From: DATBWZ01 sp036514535
GTDB lineage: Bacteria > JAMCPX01 > DATBWZ01
Assembly (NCBI GenBank): GCA_036514535.1
Contig: DATBWZ010000141.1
Coordinates: 1 to 37,402 of the forward strand
Direction: 5' to 3'
Length of the DNA: 37,402 nucleotides
Under the pieces are notes generated by a model. That model was given only the letters and a program-made list of their open reading frames with translations. It was not told the DNA's origin and searched no databases. Position 1 is the stretch's first letter, and every line of letters starts with the position of its first letter. Shown one piece after another: positions 1 through 8,048 of this stretch. The translations under genes and the position numbers were made by a program.

Positions 1-223
1 TTATTATCTTTATCCTATTACTGTAAAATACATCCCCCAATAATTCTGAAAATAATTCACTTACCTCTCCATAATTATATGAGTAACACCATATCTCGCA
101 TCCAATTGAATAATTCTTCAATAAATGCTTCACAAGATAAAGAACAACCCTTGCCCATCCCTCTCTCTTGATGGGTAATTTATGGTCAAAGCCAATCCAA
201 ATGCTAAGAGTCTTTATTTCCAT
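1..223 (-). CDS. Putative glycosyltransferase, N-terminal fragment (cut by window edge)
   Basis: Seen: an open frame of 74 codons begins with ATG at 223 and runs off the left edge without a stop. It starts one base after the TAA of the upstream glycosyltransferase, so the two are almost certainly co-transcribed. The product opens with a hydrophobic strand (IKTLSIWIGF), and the segment GWARVVLYLVKHLL resembles the first beta-alpha unit of a GT-B glycosyltransferase, where a nearby Gly-rich turn precedes a helix. Inference: a further sugar transferase of the surface-polysaccharide operon. No catalytic motif lies in the visible part, so the family is a guess from fold-like pattern and context. 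Codon use is AT-rich like its upstream neighbours. Confidence 0.55.
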   Translation of the reverse strand, partial: MEIKTLSIWIGFDHKLPIKREGWARVVLYLVKHLLKNYSIGCEIWCYSYNYGEVSELFSELLGDVFYSNRIKII

Positions 224-224
224 G

Positions 225-1721
225 TTAATTATTTCTTTTGTAAAATTTCTCAATTGCCATTTTGAAAATTTTGACATAATTTTCTGCAATCTCATCCCAA
301 GATTGGGCAGGGTCATTCATACCTTTAATTGCAGATTCCCTGTATAAATCATAATGTTCTATTATTTCATTCATTGCTTCTGTAATAGAGTTGGTTGACT
401 CAGGGTCAAACCATTTTATCCTGGCTGTTCTACCGGCAAGATGCTCTCTCATGACCGGAATATCCGAACAGGCAACCGGAACACCCATCCTTAATGCTTC
501 TTCAACCGGATAACTCCCTCCACCTTCAGCCAGAGAAGGCATGACAAGAAATTTAGCATTTTTAATTAGTGCAAAGACATCTTCATCTTCAACATATCCA
601 AGTGAAAAAAAATCTCTTCCCTGTCCTAATTTAAGCCGATTTATCAAACTAACTAATCTTGCACAATTAAGTAATTCTGGATAATCAGGAGGAGATTGTC
701 TTATATACTCAGTAAAGTTACCAAAAAGAACAAGGGGATACTTTTCTTTGTACTTAAATCTTGATTGTGCTATCAAGAGATTATAATGATTTTTATGAAA
801 TCCAAGATTCGCTGGGTAAACAATATATTCTTTGGGTAAGTTATATTTACCTCTTATTTTGTCTGCATTACCTTTAATTGAGAAGTATTCCATAACAAAT
901 CCCCTGTGAGGAACAACAATTATTGAGTCAGATTTTAAATTAAAAAGATCCTGCAACCTTGATTTAATATAATTAGATGATGTCGCTATAATTGTTGTTT
1001 CAGTAAGCCATTTTTGACTATCCTCAAAAAAATTTTTAGCGTTGCTTCCACCTACATTTTCGGGGAAGTCAAGTATTACAACATCCTGAAATGTGCACAC
1101 ACTCGGTCTTGTTGTTTCCTGAAATTCAATAAAATGTGGCCAGAAGAAATACACAACATCACAATCCTCACCATAAAGGTCAACTGGATTTTCCCTAATT
1201 TTCTCTTCTTTAATTTTTATTTCATTAAATCTTAACTTCTTTTCTTTTTCAAGGATATCATTCAATTCAACAGATAGTTTATTTATTTCGTCCTGTTTAT
1301 TCCCAATTCTGTGCTTTATATCACCCACTATTTTTATATACCTTGACATTAGTTTTAATAATACAATGGGATTGGCTATTTTTCGAAAAAATGCTGTGTC
1401 TTTTTCTAATATTTCAGGTAAATTAATTTTTGCAATTTCATGTTCCAATTCACTTATCCCTTTTGTTAAATCCGAAATCTTTCCTTCAATAACCTCGGCC
1501 TCAGATTTCAATTCAGTGATTTTAGAGTTGGGGTAATAGTAGATATTTACAGAATCAATTTTTTTTAACCCTTCAAAATATTCATTATTTTTACATTCCG
1601 CTGATAAAACAATCTTAAGTTTTTCAATTTCTTTAATCCTGCTTAAAGCAGACACAAGATTTACAAATAATCTTGGGCCGCCGCCCTTGACATTTGAAGG
1701 AAACCATATTAAAACTTTCAT
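225..1721 (-). CDS. GT4-family glycosyltransferase with internal coiled-coil insertion
   Basis: Predicted cytoplasmic GT-B glycosyltransferase adding a sugar to a polysaccharide intermediate; donor and acceptor are unknown. The N-terminus (MKVLIWFPSNVKGGGPRLF) has the beta-strand and Gly-rich loop of GT4 enzymes. The C-terminal third carries the E-x7-E signature (EGGGSYPVEE) followed by ALRMGVPV and CSDIPVMREH, which in the family bind the nucleotide sugar. At 498 aa it is about 120 residues longer than a usual GT4. The excess lies at about residues 67-180, which are Lys/Glu-rich and heptad-like, so two long helices probably project from the N-terminal domain. It sits 4 bases after the Wzt stop and one base before the next gene. 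No clear Shine-Dalgarno is visible, so reinitiation after Wzt is likely. Base composition is strongly AT-rich. Confidence 0.88.
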   Translation of the reverse strand: MKVLIWFPSNVKGGGPRLFVNLVSALSRIKEIEKLKIVLSAECKNNEYFEGLKKIDSVNIYYYPNSKITELKSEAEVIEGKISDLTKGISELEHEIAKINLPEILEKDTAFFRKIANPIVLLKLMSRYIKIVGDIKHRIGNKQDEINKLSVELNDILEKEKKLRFNEIKIKEEKIRENPVDLYGEDCDVVYFFWPHFIEFQETTRPSVCTFQDVVILDFPENVGGSNAKNFFEDSQKWLTETTIIATSSNYIKSRLQDLFNLKSDSIIVVPHRGFVMEYFSIKGNADKIRGKYNLPKEYIVYPANLGFHKNHYNLLIAQSRFKYKEKYPLVLFGNFTEYIRQSPPDYPELLNCARLVSLINRLKLGQGRDFFSLGYVEDEDVFALIKNAKFLVMPSLAEGGGSYPVEEALRMGVPVACSDIPVMREHLAGRTARIKWFDPESTNSITEAMNEIIEHYDLYRESAIKGMNDPAQSWDEIAENYVKIFKMAIEKFYKRNN

Positions 1722-1725
1722 AATA

Positions 1726-3009
1726 TTAGATTACTTGTTTAATTTGCCAATTATTTTTGATTAACATATCCTTTTTCATATCTCCTGAAATCTCAAAATG
1801 CTCAATTGTTGAATCTGACATAACCTGTTCTCCGCCATTAATGCCTACCAATCTAAAAAAATATTTATAAGGATTTGAGCGGAAGGGTATACTGAAAATA
1901 TTTATTTTAATATTATACTTGCCCTTTTTTAAATTTTCCAAATCAATTCCGGAAAAATCGTTCCTGAAATGAGCGATATCCGTGTTGGTCCTATTTCTTA
2001 AGTGTAGATTAATATAAAATTCATCAAAGTCAATATTTGTTTCAAACTCTATACCAAAAGAAACATCATCCTGGGGATAGATCTCCTGGATACCGCCCTT
2101 TACATTTTCTGCATATACTTTTTTTATTAGTATTCTTACCTTTAATTCTTCCTGGCGCCTCAATTCTTCCTCTGTATGTTTTTTAATCTCTTGCCTCTTT
2201 CTCCGCTCCTCCTCCTGAATTCTCAAAATTTCCTGTTTCTTTTCTATATTATGAGAAACCATTGTCTGGTAAAATTCAATTGCTTCTTCTGTTCCGCCAT
2301 CGAAAAATATTTCTCCCTTATTCAAAACTATAACCCTGTTCGTCAATAACCTTATCAATCCCAGGTCGTGGCTCACAATTATCAGTATTTTTGCTGAAGA
2401 CAATATTTTATCCATTCGCTCCTTTGCCTTTTGCATGAATTCAAGATCTCCGGCGGATAGCATCTCATCCATTATTAAAATTTCTGGACGGATTATTGTT
2501 GCAATTGTAAATGCAAGCCGCAATGCCATACCGGACGAATAATACTTCACAGGCACGTCAATAAATTTGCCGAGTTCAGTAAATTCAATAATCTCCTTCT
2601 CTTTTTCTTTAATTTCCTTTTTTGTAAAGCCGAGCATGGCTCCATTTAAATAAATATTTTCTCTTCCTGTAAACTCCGGGTTAAACCCGGCTCCTATTTC
2701 AATCAGAGGCTGAACATTTCCTGTGATTTTAATCTCTCCAGCAGAGGGGGTAAGCAATCCCGCAATTATTTTTAGCATTGTGCTCTTGCCGGCTCCATTC
2801 AATCCAATAATCCCAATCCTTTCGCCCTGGAAGATACCTAAATTAATATTTTTGAGAGCATAAAGTTGTTCCGTTTTTACCTGTGTATATCTTCTTCTGA
2901 GAATTGTATTCACCACATATTCTTTTAGCGTAGCGGTTTTATCGTAATAAAGATCGTAAATTAAAGAGACGTTTTTAAAATCAATGGCTATTTTTCTTTT
3001 ATCATTCAT
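1726..3009 (-). CDS. wzt: Polysaccharide ABC exporter ATPase with C-terminal Wzt-type binding domain
   Basis: Nucleotide-binding subunit of an O-antigen/teichoic-acid-type exporter that, with Wzm, moves an undecaprenyl-linked glycan across the inner membrane. Visible motifs: Walker A GLNGAGKST (69-77), ABC signature YSSGM (157-161), Walker B ILIMDE (177-182) and switch His in IVSHD (about 214). Residues about 255-291 are an unusually charged Glu/Arg/Lys helix. Residues about 296-420 form a beta-rich domain resembling Wzt_C, which in E. coli O8/O9a recognises a modified non-reducing end of the glycan. Length (427 aa) fits extended Wzt proteins rather than short ones. Its ATG overlaps the Wzm stop (ATGA, 3006-3009). 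Inference: the exported glycan carries a terminal cap recognised by the C-terminal domain. Confidence 0.93.
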   Translation of the reverse strand: MNDKRKIAIDFKNVSLIYDLYYDKTATLKEYVVNTILRRRYTQVKTEQLYALKNINLGIFQGERIGIIGLNGAGKSTMLKIIAGLLTPSAGEIKITGNVQPLIEIGAGFNPEFTGRENIYLNGAMLGFTKKEIKEKEKEIIEFTELGKFIDVPVKYYSSGMALRLAFTIATIIRPEILIMDEMLSAGDLEFMQKAKERMDKILSSAKILIIVSHDLGLIRLLTNRVIVLNKGEIFFDGGTEEAIEFYQTMVSHNIEKKQEILRIQEEERRKRQEIKKHTEEELRRQEELKVRILIKKVYAENVKGGIQEIYPQDDVSFGIEFETNIDFDEFYINLHLRNRTNTDIAHFRNDFSGIDLENLKKGKYNIKINIFSIPFRSNPYKYFFRLVGINGGEQVMSDSTIEHFEISGDMKKDMLIKNNWQIKQVI

Positions 3010-3785
3010 AACTTAAAGATAATCCTGTTATTATGCTTCTGAAGTATAAGCAAGCCTGCAAAAAACATAATTACGCTCATTAAAGCACAAAAAGTTATAT
3101 ATTTAAAGTCAGGCAATCTGTTGTATAACACAGGAATACGGAATATCTCTACAAAATAAAAAAATGGGTTCAACTTAATAATTTTCTGCATTTTTTCCGG
3201 GACAATTGATATGGGATACAAAACAGGGGTCAAAAAAAACGCCGCCTGCATAACTACCGGAACAATATGTATCATGTCCCTGAAATATACACTCATGATA
3301 CTTATTGTTGTTGCAATCCCAATTAAAAAAATAACTGAGATGAACAGCGAAACTGGTAAAAATAGATAGGCTAACGAAAAGGAGAGTTTTTTAAATAATA
3401 TTCCGAGGATTATTAGAGAGAGCAAAATTAATATAAAATTAATTATTTCCAAAAATACAACCTGTAATACAAACACCAGTTTAGGGACGTATATCTTTTT
3501 TATAAATCCCTCGTTGTTTATCATTACGTAGGGTGATTGAATAACAACAATTGACAATATATTGTAAATAACAACACCAGCAAACAGATAGACAATGTAG
3601 TTTGGCATATCAAATCTCATCAGATAATAAAATACAACACCTATTATGAGATTCTGGAGCAGCGGCGCCACCACGGACCATAGAAAACCCAGAATAGACC
3701 TTCTGTATTTCTGCTTTAAACTGGTATACACGTAATTGTATATAACATATCTGAACCGAAAAGTTTCCCTTAGTTCTTTTAACAT
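3006..3785 (-). CDS. wzm: Polysaccharide ABC exporter permease
   Basis: Membrane subunit of the ABC-2 type polysaccharide exporter, partner of the adjacent Wzt. At 259 aa it matches the family. The N-terminal cytosolic segment (YTSLKQKYRRSILGFLWSVVAPLLQ) is the coupling/gate-helix motif typical of ABC-2 O-antigen and teichoic-acid permeases. About six hydrophobic stretches follow, with PVLYPISIVP between TM segments as in TagG/Wzm proteins. The ATG at 3785 is preceded by AAGGA at five bases. The stop overlaps the Wzt start by four bases, giving translational coupling, and the gene begins 11 bases after the acetyltransferase stop. Confidence 0.93.
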   Translation of the reverse strand: MLKELRETFRFRYVIYNYVYTSLKQKYRRSILGFLWSVVAPLLQNLIIGVVFYYLMRFDMPNYIVYLFAGVVIYNILSIVVIQSPYVMINNEGFIKKIYVPKLVFVLQVVFLEIINFILILLSLIILGILFKKLSFSLAYLFLPVSLFISVIFLIGIATTISIMSVYFRDMIHIVPVVMQAAFFLTPVLYPISIVPEKMQKIIKLNPFFYFVEIFRIPVLYNRLPDFKYITFCALMSVIMFFAGLLILQKHNNRIIFKL

Positions 3786-3796
3786 TATAATCCTTT

Positions 3797-4450
3797 TTAT
3801 TTTATTTTTCGCGCTGGCGTTCCGACATAAGTACCTGGTTCTATTATATTGGAAATTACTGTTGCGCCTGCACCAATTTTAACACCTGAACAAATACTTA
3901 TCCTTTCTAAGATCACAGCGCCGGTACCTATGAAAACATAATCTGCAATTTTAACGTTCCCTGAAATATGCACCCCTGGAGAAACCGTAGTATAATCACT
4001 TATAACTGAATCGTGTCCAACTGTGCAATCAAGATTAATATGGACAAAGTTGTATATTTTAATATCTGTTGTTAAAATACTCCCTGAACATATAATATTA
4101 CCTTCCCCTAATATAATCTTATTCTTACGCCTGTCAAAAGAGACATTTGGATGAATCAAGTTAGGAAACAAACTTTTTGGAGCATAATTTTTTATTTTTT
4201 TAACAATTTTTTCCTTTAATATAGGATTACCTACCGCAACAAAACAATTATTAACTTTTTTTGAGTATTTTTTAATAAATTCTGCTTCTGATAAAACAAT
4301 TTTAGAATTTATTTTTCTCCCAATTAGTTCATTGCCGTCTTCTGCAACAAAAAAATTTATCCTGAAATTAACTTTGTTATAAATAAATAAATCTTCAATT
4401 AACCAGTCAACCTCTTTTGTAAAGCCAGCGGTCCCAAAAATAAAATTCAT
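3797..4450 (-). CDS. PglD/NeuD-type sugar O- or N-acyltransferase
   Basis: Left-handed beta-helix acyltransferase of the PglD/NeuD/PerB group, 217 aa. The N-terminal part (about residues 1-95) is the small Rossmann-like PglD_N domain that binds the nucleotide sugar. Residues about 100-210 are hexapeptide repeats ([LIV]-G-x4 pattern, e.g. IICSGSILTTDIKI, NVKIADYVFIGTGAVI). DCTVGHDSVISDYTTVSPG contains the family's catalytic His. The C-terminal GTPARKI is the usual acetyl-CoA-side ending. The ATG overlaps the aminotransferase stop (ATGA), so the likely job is to acylate the amino group installed by that enzyme, as in GDP-N-acetylperosamine or dTDP-viosamine pathways. Which nucleotide sugar is used cannot be read from sequence. 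Confidence 0.87.
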   Translation of the reverse strand: MNFIFGTAGFTKEVDWLIEDLFIYNKVNFRINFFVAEDGNELIGRKINSKIVLSEAEFIKKYSKKVNNCFVAVGNPILKEKIVKKIKNYAPKSLFPNLIHPNVSFDRRKNKIILGEGNIICSGSILTTDIKIYNFVHINLDCTVGHDSVISDYTTVSPGVHISGNVKIADYVFIGTGAVILERISICSGVKIGAGATVISNIIEPGTYVGTPARKIK

Positions 4451-5547
4451 TTGCTTGCCTTTTCATAAAATTTTCTGATCTTCTCACAAATAAACTCAAC
4501 CTGTTCTTTTGTAAGTCCTGGCCAGCTTGGCAGGTTTATCCCCCTCCATCCAAGGCTTTCAGCAACAGGATGTTTTTGATATTTACCAGAATACATTGGC
4601 ATTGTGTGGGCGGGATAGAACAATGGCCTCGTCTCTATGTCGGCGTCTGCCAAAGCATTTCGCAGCGGATCCCGTTTCTGAGGGTCATCAACAAGAATGG
4701 AGCACATCCAGTAGGAATGCTTTACATCTCCGACCTCCGGATGAACAGTCACTGGTAAACCCTTAAGTCCGAATTTGTACCATTCAGCTATCTTTCTTTT
4801 TTTATCTATAAATTTATCTGCCTGTTCTAATTGAGCCAGACCGATTGCAGCGCAAACATTCGTCATTCTGTAGTTGTACCCTATTACATCATGCCAGTAC
4901 TCCCGATATTTAGCCAATCCCTGCCCCTTAAAGTGCAATGAACGATCGTATAGCGTATCATCATTTGTTACAACCATACCGCCTTCGCCTGTTGTAATGG
5001 TTTTATTACCGAAAAAACTATATGTGGCTATGTCTCCAAAAGCACCTGCGTGTTTGCCTTTGTACAATGATCCAAACGCTTCCGCACAATCCTCAATTAA
5101 AAACAGGTCATATTCTTTAGAAATAGATGCAATAAGATCCATTTCGCAGGGATGCCCGTAAAGATGCACAGCCATGATAGCTTTAGTTTTTGGTGTTATT
5201 TTCCGTTTGACATCATCTGGATCCATTTGCCATGTATCGCTGAGAGAATCCACAAAAACGGGTGTAGCGCCTGTATAGGCAATGGAATTTACCGAAGCAA
5301 TATAGGTTAGTGTCGGAACAATAACCTCGTCTCCGGGACCGATACCCAGAGCCACCAATGCAAGATGCAGAGCAACCGTACCATTACATACCGCGGCGGC
5401 GTATTTCATCTTTGCGTATTCTGCAAAACTTTGTTCAAATAAAGATACGAATTTACCCTTGGAGGAGATCCAATTTGTATCAAGGCACTCGTTGACGTAT
5501 TTTTTTTCATTTCCGGTGAGAGATGGCTGATAGACTGGAATTTTCAT
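4447..5547 (-). CDS. DegT/DnrJ/EryC1/StrS sugar aminotransferase (perosamine-synthase-like)
   Basis: PLP-dependent enzyme that transaminates a 4-keto-6-deoxy nucleotide sugar, 366 aa, standard length. The PLP-binding Lys is K182 in SFFGNKTITTGEGG. The cofactor Asp/Ala segment is LIEDCAEAFGS (150-160), and NGTVALHLAL (55-64) lines the phosphate site. The opening MKIPVYQPSLTGNE and TNWISSKGK strongly resemble GDP-perosamine synthases (RfbE/Per). No GDP-mannose dehydratase lies in this window, whereas rmlA/rmlB next door make dTDP-4-keto-6-deoxyglucose, so a dTDP-viosamine-type product is also possible. A strong promoter and AAGGAG (eight bases from the ATG) precede it. It starts the aminotransferase-pglD-wzm-wzt-GT operon, and its composition is less AT-rich than the genes after it. 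Confidence 0.92.
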   Translation of the reverse strand: MKIPVYQPSLTGNEKKYVNECLDTNWISSKGKFVSLFEQSFAEYAKMKYAAAVCNGTVALHLALVALGIGPGDEVIVPTLTYIASVNSIAYTGATPVFVDSLSDTWQMDPDDVKRKITPKTKAIMAVHLYGHPCEMDLIASISKEYDLFLIEDCAEAFGSLYKGKHAGAFGDIATYSFFGNKTITTGEGGMVVTNDDTLYDRSLHFKGQGLAKYREYWHDVIGYNYRMTNVCAAIGLAQLEQADKFIDKKRKIAEWYKFGLKGLPVTVHPEVGDVKHSYWMCSILVDDPQKRDPLRNALADADIETRPLFYPAHTMPMYSGKYQKHPVAESLGWRGINLPSWPGLTKEQVEFICEKIRKFYEKASK

Positions 5548-5578
5548 TCATTTAACTCCTTGCTATTTTCTGCGATTC

Positions 5579-5608
5579 ATTATATTCTTAGCCACGTTAC
5601 ACTGTCAA
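5579..5608 (-). promoter_or_regulatory. Sigma70-type promoter of the aminotransferase/exporter operon
   Basis: Reading the minus strand: TTGACA (complement of 5603-5608), an 18-base spacer and TATAAT (complement of 5579-5584), both perfect consensus. The start is about 25 bases before AAGGAG (5556-5561). Upstream of the -35, bases 5612-5627 are all A/T and form the palindrome-like AATATT-N4-AATATT, which could act as an UP element or operator. This separates the operon from rmlB, which ends at 5641. Confidence 0.8.
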
Positions 5609-5640
5609 TACAATATTATTTAATATTAGACTTTTTGATT

Positions 5641-6633
5641 CTATTTATAAACCTTTTTCCAGTATTTTTTCAGATAATCAAGTTTGCTTCTAACCCACGA
5701 TATATTGCTTAGATACCATTTCACGGTCATCTCAATTCCTTCATCAAAGGAGACCTCGGGTTTCCAGTTGAGTTCCTTTTTAATCTTTTCCGTATTCATA
5801 AAATATCTGAAATCATGGCCTGGCCTGTCTTTTACATATTCTATCAATTCTTCCGGTTTGTTCAATAATTTGAGGACATTTTTAACAACATCTATGTTTC
5901 TTTTTTCTTCTCCGCTGCCAATGTTGTAAATCCCGCCTGGTTTTCCCTTCTCAAGGATGCTGAAAATTCCGTTGACGCAATCGGATACAAAGAGCCATTC
6001 CCTCCGGTTTTCTCCCTTAGCGTAAACCGGCACTCTTTCATTGTTCATTGCCTTGATTATCACCACAGGAACCAGTTTCTCCGGATACTGCCAGTGCCCA
6101 TAATTGTTTGATGGTCTGACAGTTATCACAGGCAATCCGTGCGTCCTTTGATAGGCGCGCCCGAACATGTCAGCGGATGCCTTGCTTACCGAATATGGGG
6201 AATTGGGATTGAGTGGCGTTGTTTCAAAGAACTCGCCTTTCTCTTCAAGTTCACCGTAAACCTCATCAGTTGAAATGTTTATGAACCTTTCTATTTTATT
6301 TTGCAGTGCAGCCTCCAGCAGAACCTGTGTGCCAACTATATTGGCATTCAAAAAAGGCGTGGCATCAAGAATGCTTCTGTCCACATGGCTTTCTGCAGCA
6401 AAATGGACAACTACATCTGGTTTTTCTTTCTTAAATACATCATTAACGGATTTACGGTTGCTTATATCTATTCTGCAAAAAGCGATTTGTTTCTTCACTT
6501 CTTTCAGCCTCGCAAGATCGCCGGCGTATGTAAGTTTATCTGCCACAACAGTATTGTGTCCCCGTCTTACAGCTTCCCTTGCAAATTCGCTTCCCATAAA
6601 GCCGGCGCCGCCAGTGATTAACAATTTTTTCAT
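5641..6633 (-). CDS. rmlB: dTDP-glucose 4,6-dehydratase
   Basis: Extended short-chain dehydrogenase that converts dTDP-glucose to dTDP-4-keto-6-deoxyglucose, second step of dTDP-L-rhamnose synthesis. The NAD site is TGGAGFMGS at the N-terminus, the catalytic pair is YSVSK (Tyr and Lys), and the family-specific STDEVYGE (Thr-Asp-Glu) is present. SPYSVSKASADMF and RPSNNYGHWQYPEKLVP are standard RmlB segments. I place the start at 6633, not at the longer in-frame ATG (6681). Here GGGGGAGG lies four bases upstream, the ATG overlaps the rmlD stop (ATGA, 6630-6633), and the product then begins MKKLLITGGAGFMGS as in the family. This gives 330 aa. Ends the rmlA-C-D-B run. Confidence 0.96.
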   Translation of the reverse strand: MKKLLITGGAGFMGSEFAREAVRRGHNTVVADKLTYAGDLARLKEVKKQIAFCRIDISNRKSVNDVFKKEKPDVVVHFAAESHVDRSILDATPFLNANIVGTQVLLEAALQNKIERFINISTDEVYGELEEKGEFFETTPLNPNSPYSVSKASADMFGRAYQRTHGLPVITVRPSNNYGHWQYPEKLVPVVIIKAMNNERVPVYAKGENRREWLFVSDCVNGIFSILEKGKPGGIYNIGSGEEKRNIDVVKNVLKLLNKPEELIEYVKDRPGHDFRYFMNTEKIKKELNWKPEVSFDEGIEMTVKWYLSNISWVRSKLDYLKKYWKKVYK

Positions 6634-7481
6634 AATGCCTCCCCCAATCCTCTCAAAAATCTTTCCGTTGCATCCTCCCATGAAGGAAGCAAATAACCAA
6701 TTGTATCCTGTAAAGGAAAACCATCCAGGACGGTGTACCCTGGCCGTTTTGCCGGAGTCTGAAAATCCCCGGATTTCGCTGGTTCAAGCTCCCCCTGCCA
6801 TTTGATTGTATTCAGGATGCGCCTTGCCCATGAATACCTGCTGCAGAATCCTGAATTGGTTATGTGATAAAGGCCGCAGTTTCCGGTCTGGATTAAATCT
6901 ATTGCCGCCCGCGCCACATCTATATTATAGGAGGGAATGGATATTTGATCATCCACAATTCTTAATTTCTTGTTTTTTGACGCCCATTCAATTACCCTTT
7001 TGGGAAATGAAAATTTTCCGGTTCCGAATACCCAGCTTGTGCGGATAAGAAAAAACCTGTTACTGTGTCGCTTTAAAAGTTCTTCGCCAAGCAATTTACT
7101 CTCGCCATATTTATTTACCGGGGCAGGCTTGTCAACTATTGTATAAGGTTTCCCCTTGAGTCCATCAAATACATAATCGCTGCTCAAATGAACAATTTCA
7201 GCATCTATTTTTGAACATGCAATTGACAGGTTCTTTACTCCTGTTCCGTTAACTAAAAACGCATTCTGCCAGTCAGTCTCGGCTCTATCCACATCATTGT
7301 AGGCTGCGCAATTTATCACTATATTGGGCTTAAAACTTGACAATGCGTCGCACACCGATGAAAGGATTGTAATATCCAATTCTTCCCTGCTTTTTGAAAT
7401 AACCGAATAGCCCCTCAATGTTGAGATATTTATTATCTCCTTTGCCAGTTGTCCATTCGCGCCCGTGACAAGAATCTTCAT
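6630..7481 (-). CDS. rmlD: dTDP-4-dehydrorhamnose reductase
   Basis: NAD(P)H-dependent reductase for the last step of dTDP-L-rhamnose synthesis, 283 aa. The Rossmann motif is TGANGQLAKEI at residues 7-17. Catalytic elements are SSDYVFDG and YGESKLLGE (Tyr-x3-Lys), and RTSWVFG follows as in RmlD proteins. It begins 13 bases after the rmlC stop without a clear Shine-Dalgarno, and its TGA overlaps the rmlB ATG. The order rmlA-C-D-B differs from the common rmlBDAC order but the set is complete. Confidence 0.95.
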   Translation of the reverse strand: MKILVTGANGQLAKEIINISTLRGYSVISKSREELDITILSSVCDALSSFKPNIVINCAAYNDVDRAETDWQNAFLVNGTGVKNLSIACSKIDAEIVHLSSDYVFDGLKGKPYTIVDKPAPVNKYGESKLLGEELLKRHSNRFFLIRTSWVFGTGKFSFPKRVIEWASKNKKLRIVDDQISIPSYNIDVARAAIDLIQTGNCGLYHITNSGFCSRYSWARRILNTIKWQGELEPAKSGDFQTPAKRPGYTVLDGFPLQDTIGYLLPSWEDATERFLRGLGEAL

Positions 7482-7494
7482 ATTCTAATGGTCG

Positions 7495-8043
7495 TTAAAA
7501 ATCTATATCGGCATGCCTCAGCAATGGAAGCTGCAAGTCTCTTTCTGAAAGCACCGGAGATACAACAGGCCATTTTATGCTTAAATCGGGATCGTTCCAG
7601 ACTATTCCCCTTTCATGCTCTTTTGAATATTCGCTGGTGCATTTATAAATAACCTCTGCGAAATCGCTCAGCGCTACAAACCCATGGGCAAAACCCGCAG
7701 GGATGTACAGCATGTAATTATTTTCATCGGAAAGGTCTATTCCCACCCATTTCCCGAATGAGGGCGATTTTTTCCTTATATCCACTGCAACATCAAATAT
7801 CCTGCCCTTCAGACACCACACCAGTTTGCCTTGCGCAGCGGGTTTCTTCTGATAGTGCAAGCCCCTTAAAATGCCCATCGCCGATCTGGAATGGTTATCC
7901 TGAACAAAGAGATCCTTTATCCCTGCATTTGCAAAACAGGAATACTTGTATTTTTCTGAAAAAAATCCACGGGTATCCCCAAATACATCAGGAGTAACCA
8001 GGATGATATCCTCAATATCAAGTCTTCTAAAATTGAAAGGCAT
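7495..8043 (-). CDS. rmlC: dTDP-4-dehydrorhamnose 3,5-epimerase
   Basis: Cupin-fold epimerase, third step of dTDP-L-rhamnose synthesis, 182 aa as expected. Visible family marks: DTRGFFSEKY near residue 23, QDNHSRSAMGILRGLHYQ (catalytic His in GLHYQ), GKWVGIDLSDEN and YIPAGFAHGFVALSD. It follows rmlA by five bases. GAGG lies ten bases before the ATG inside the rmlA 3' end, so its translation probably depends on rmlA. Confidence 0.96.
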   Translation of the reverse strand: MPFNFRRLDIEDIILVTPDVFGDTRGFFSEKYKYSCFANAGIKDLFVQDNHSRSAMGILRGLHYQKKPAAQGKLVWCLKGRIFDVAVDIRKKSPSFGKWVGIDLSDENNYMLYIPAGFAHGFVALSDFAEVIYKCTSEYSKEHERGIVWNDPDLSIKWPVVSPVLSERDLQLPLLRHADIDF

Positions 8044-8048
8044 TCCGA

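Noticed and set aside
5548..5640. Possible tRNA or small RNA in the gap between rmlB and the aminotransferase
   Set aside because: No cloverleaf or stable stem; the gap is explained by the promoter and an A/T-rich upstream element.
5641..6681. Longer rmlB starting at 6681
   Set aside because: The extra 16 residues lie in front of the Rossmann motif, while ATG 6633 has GGGGGAGG and an ATGA overlap with rmlD.
6275..6805. 176-codon open frame on the plus strand
   Set aside because: Antisense to rmlB/rmlD, no ribosome site, and the opposite-strand genes are certain.
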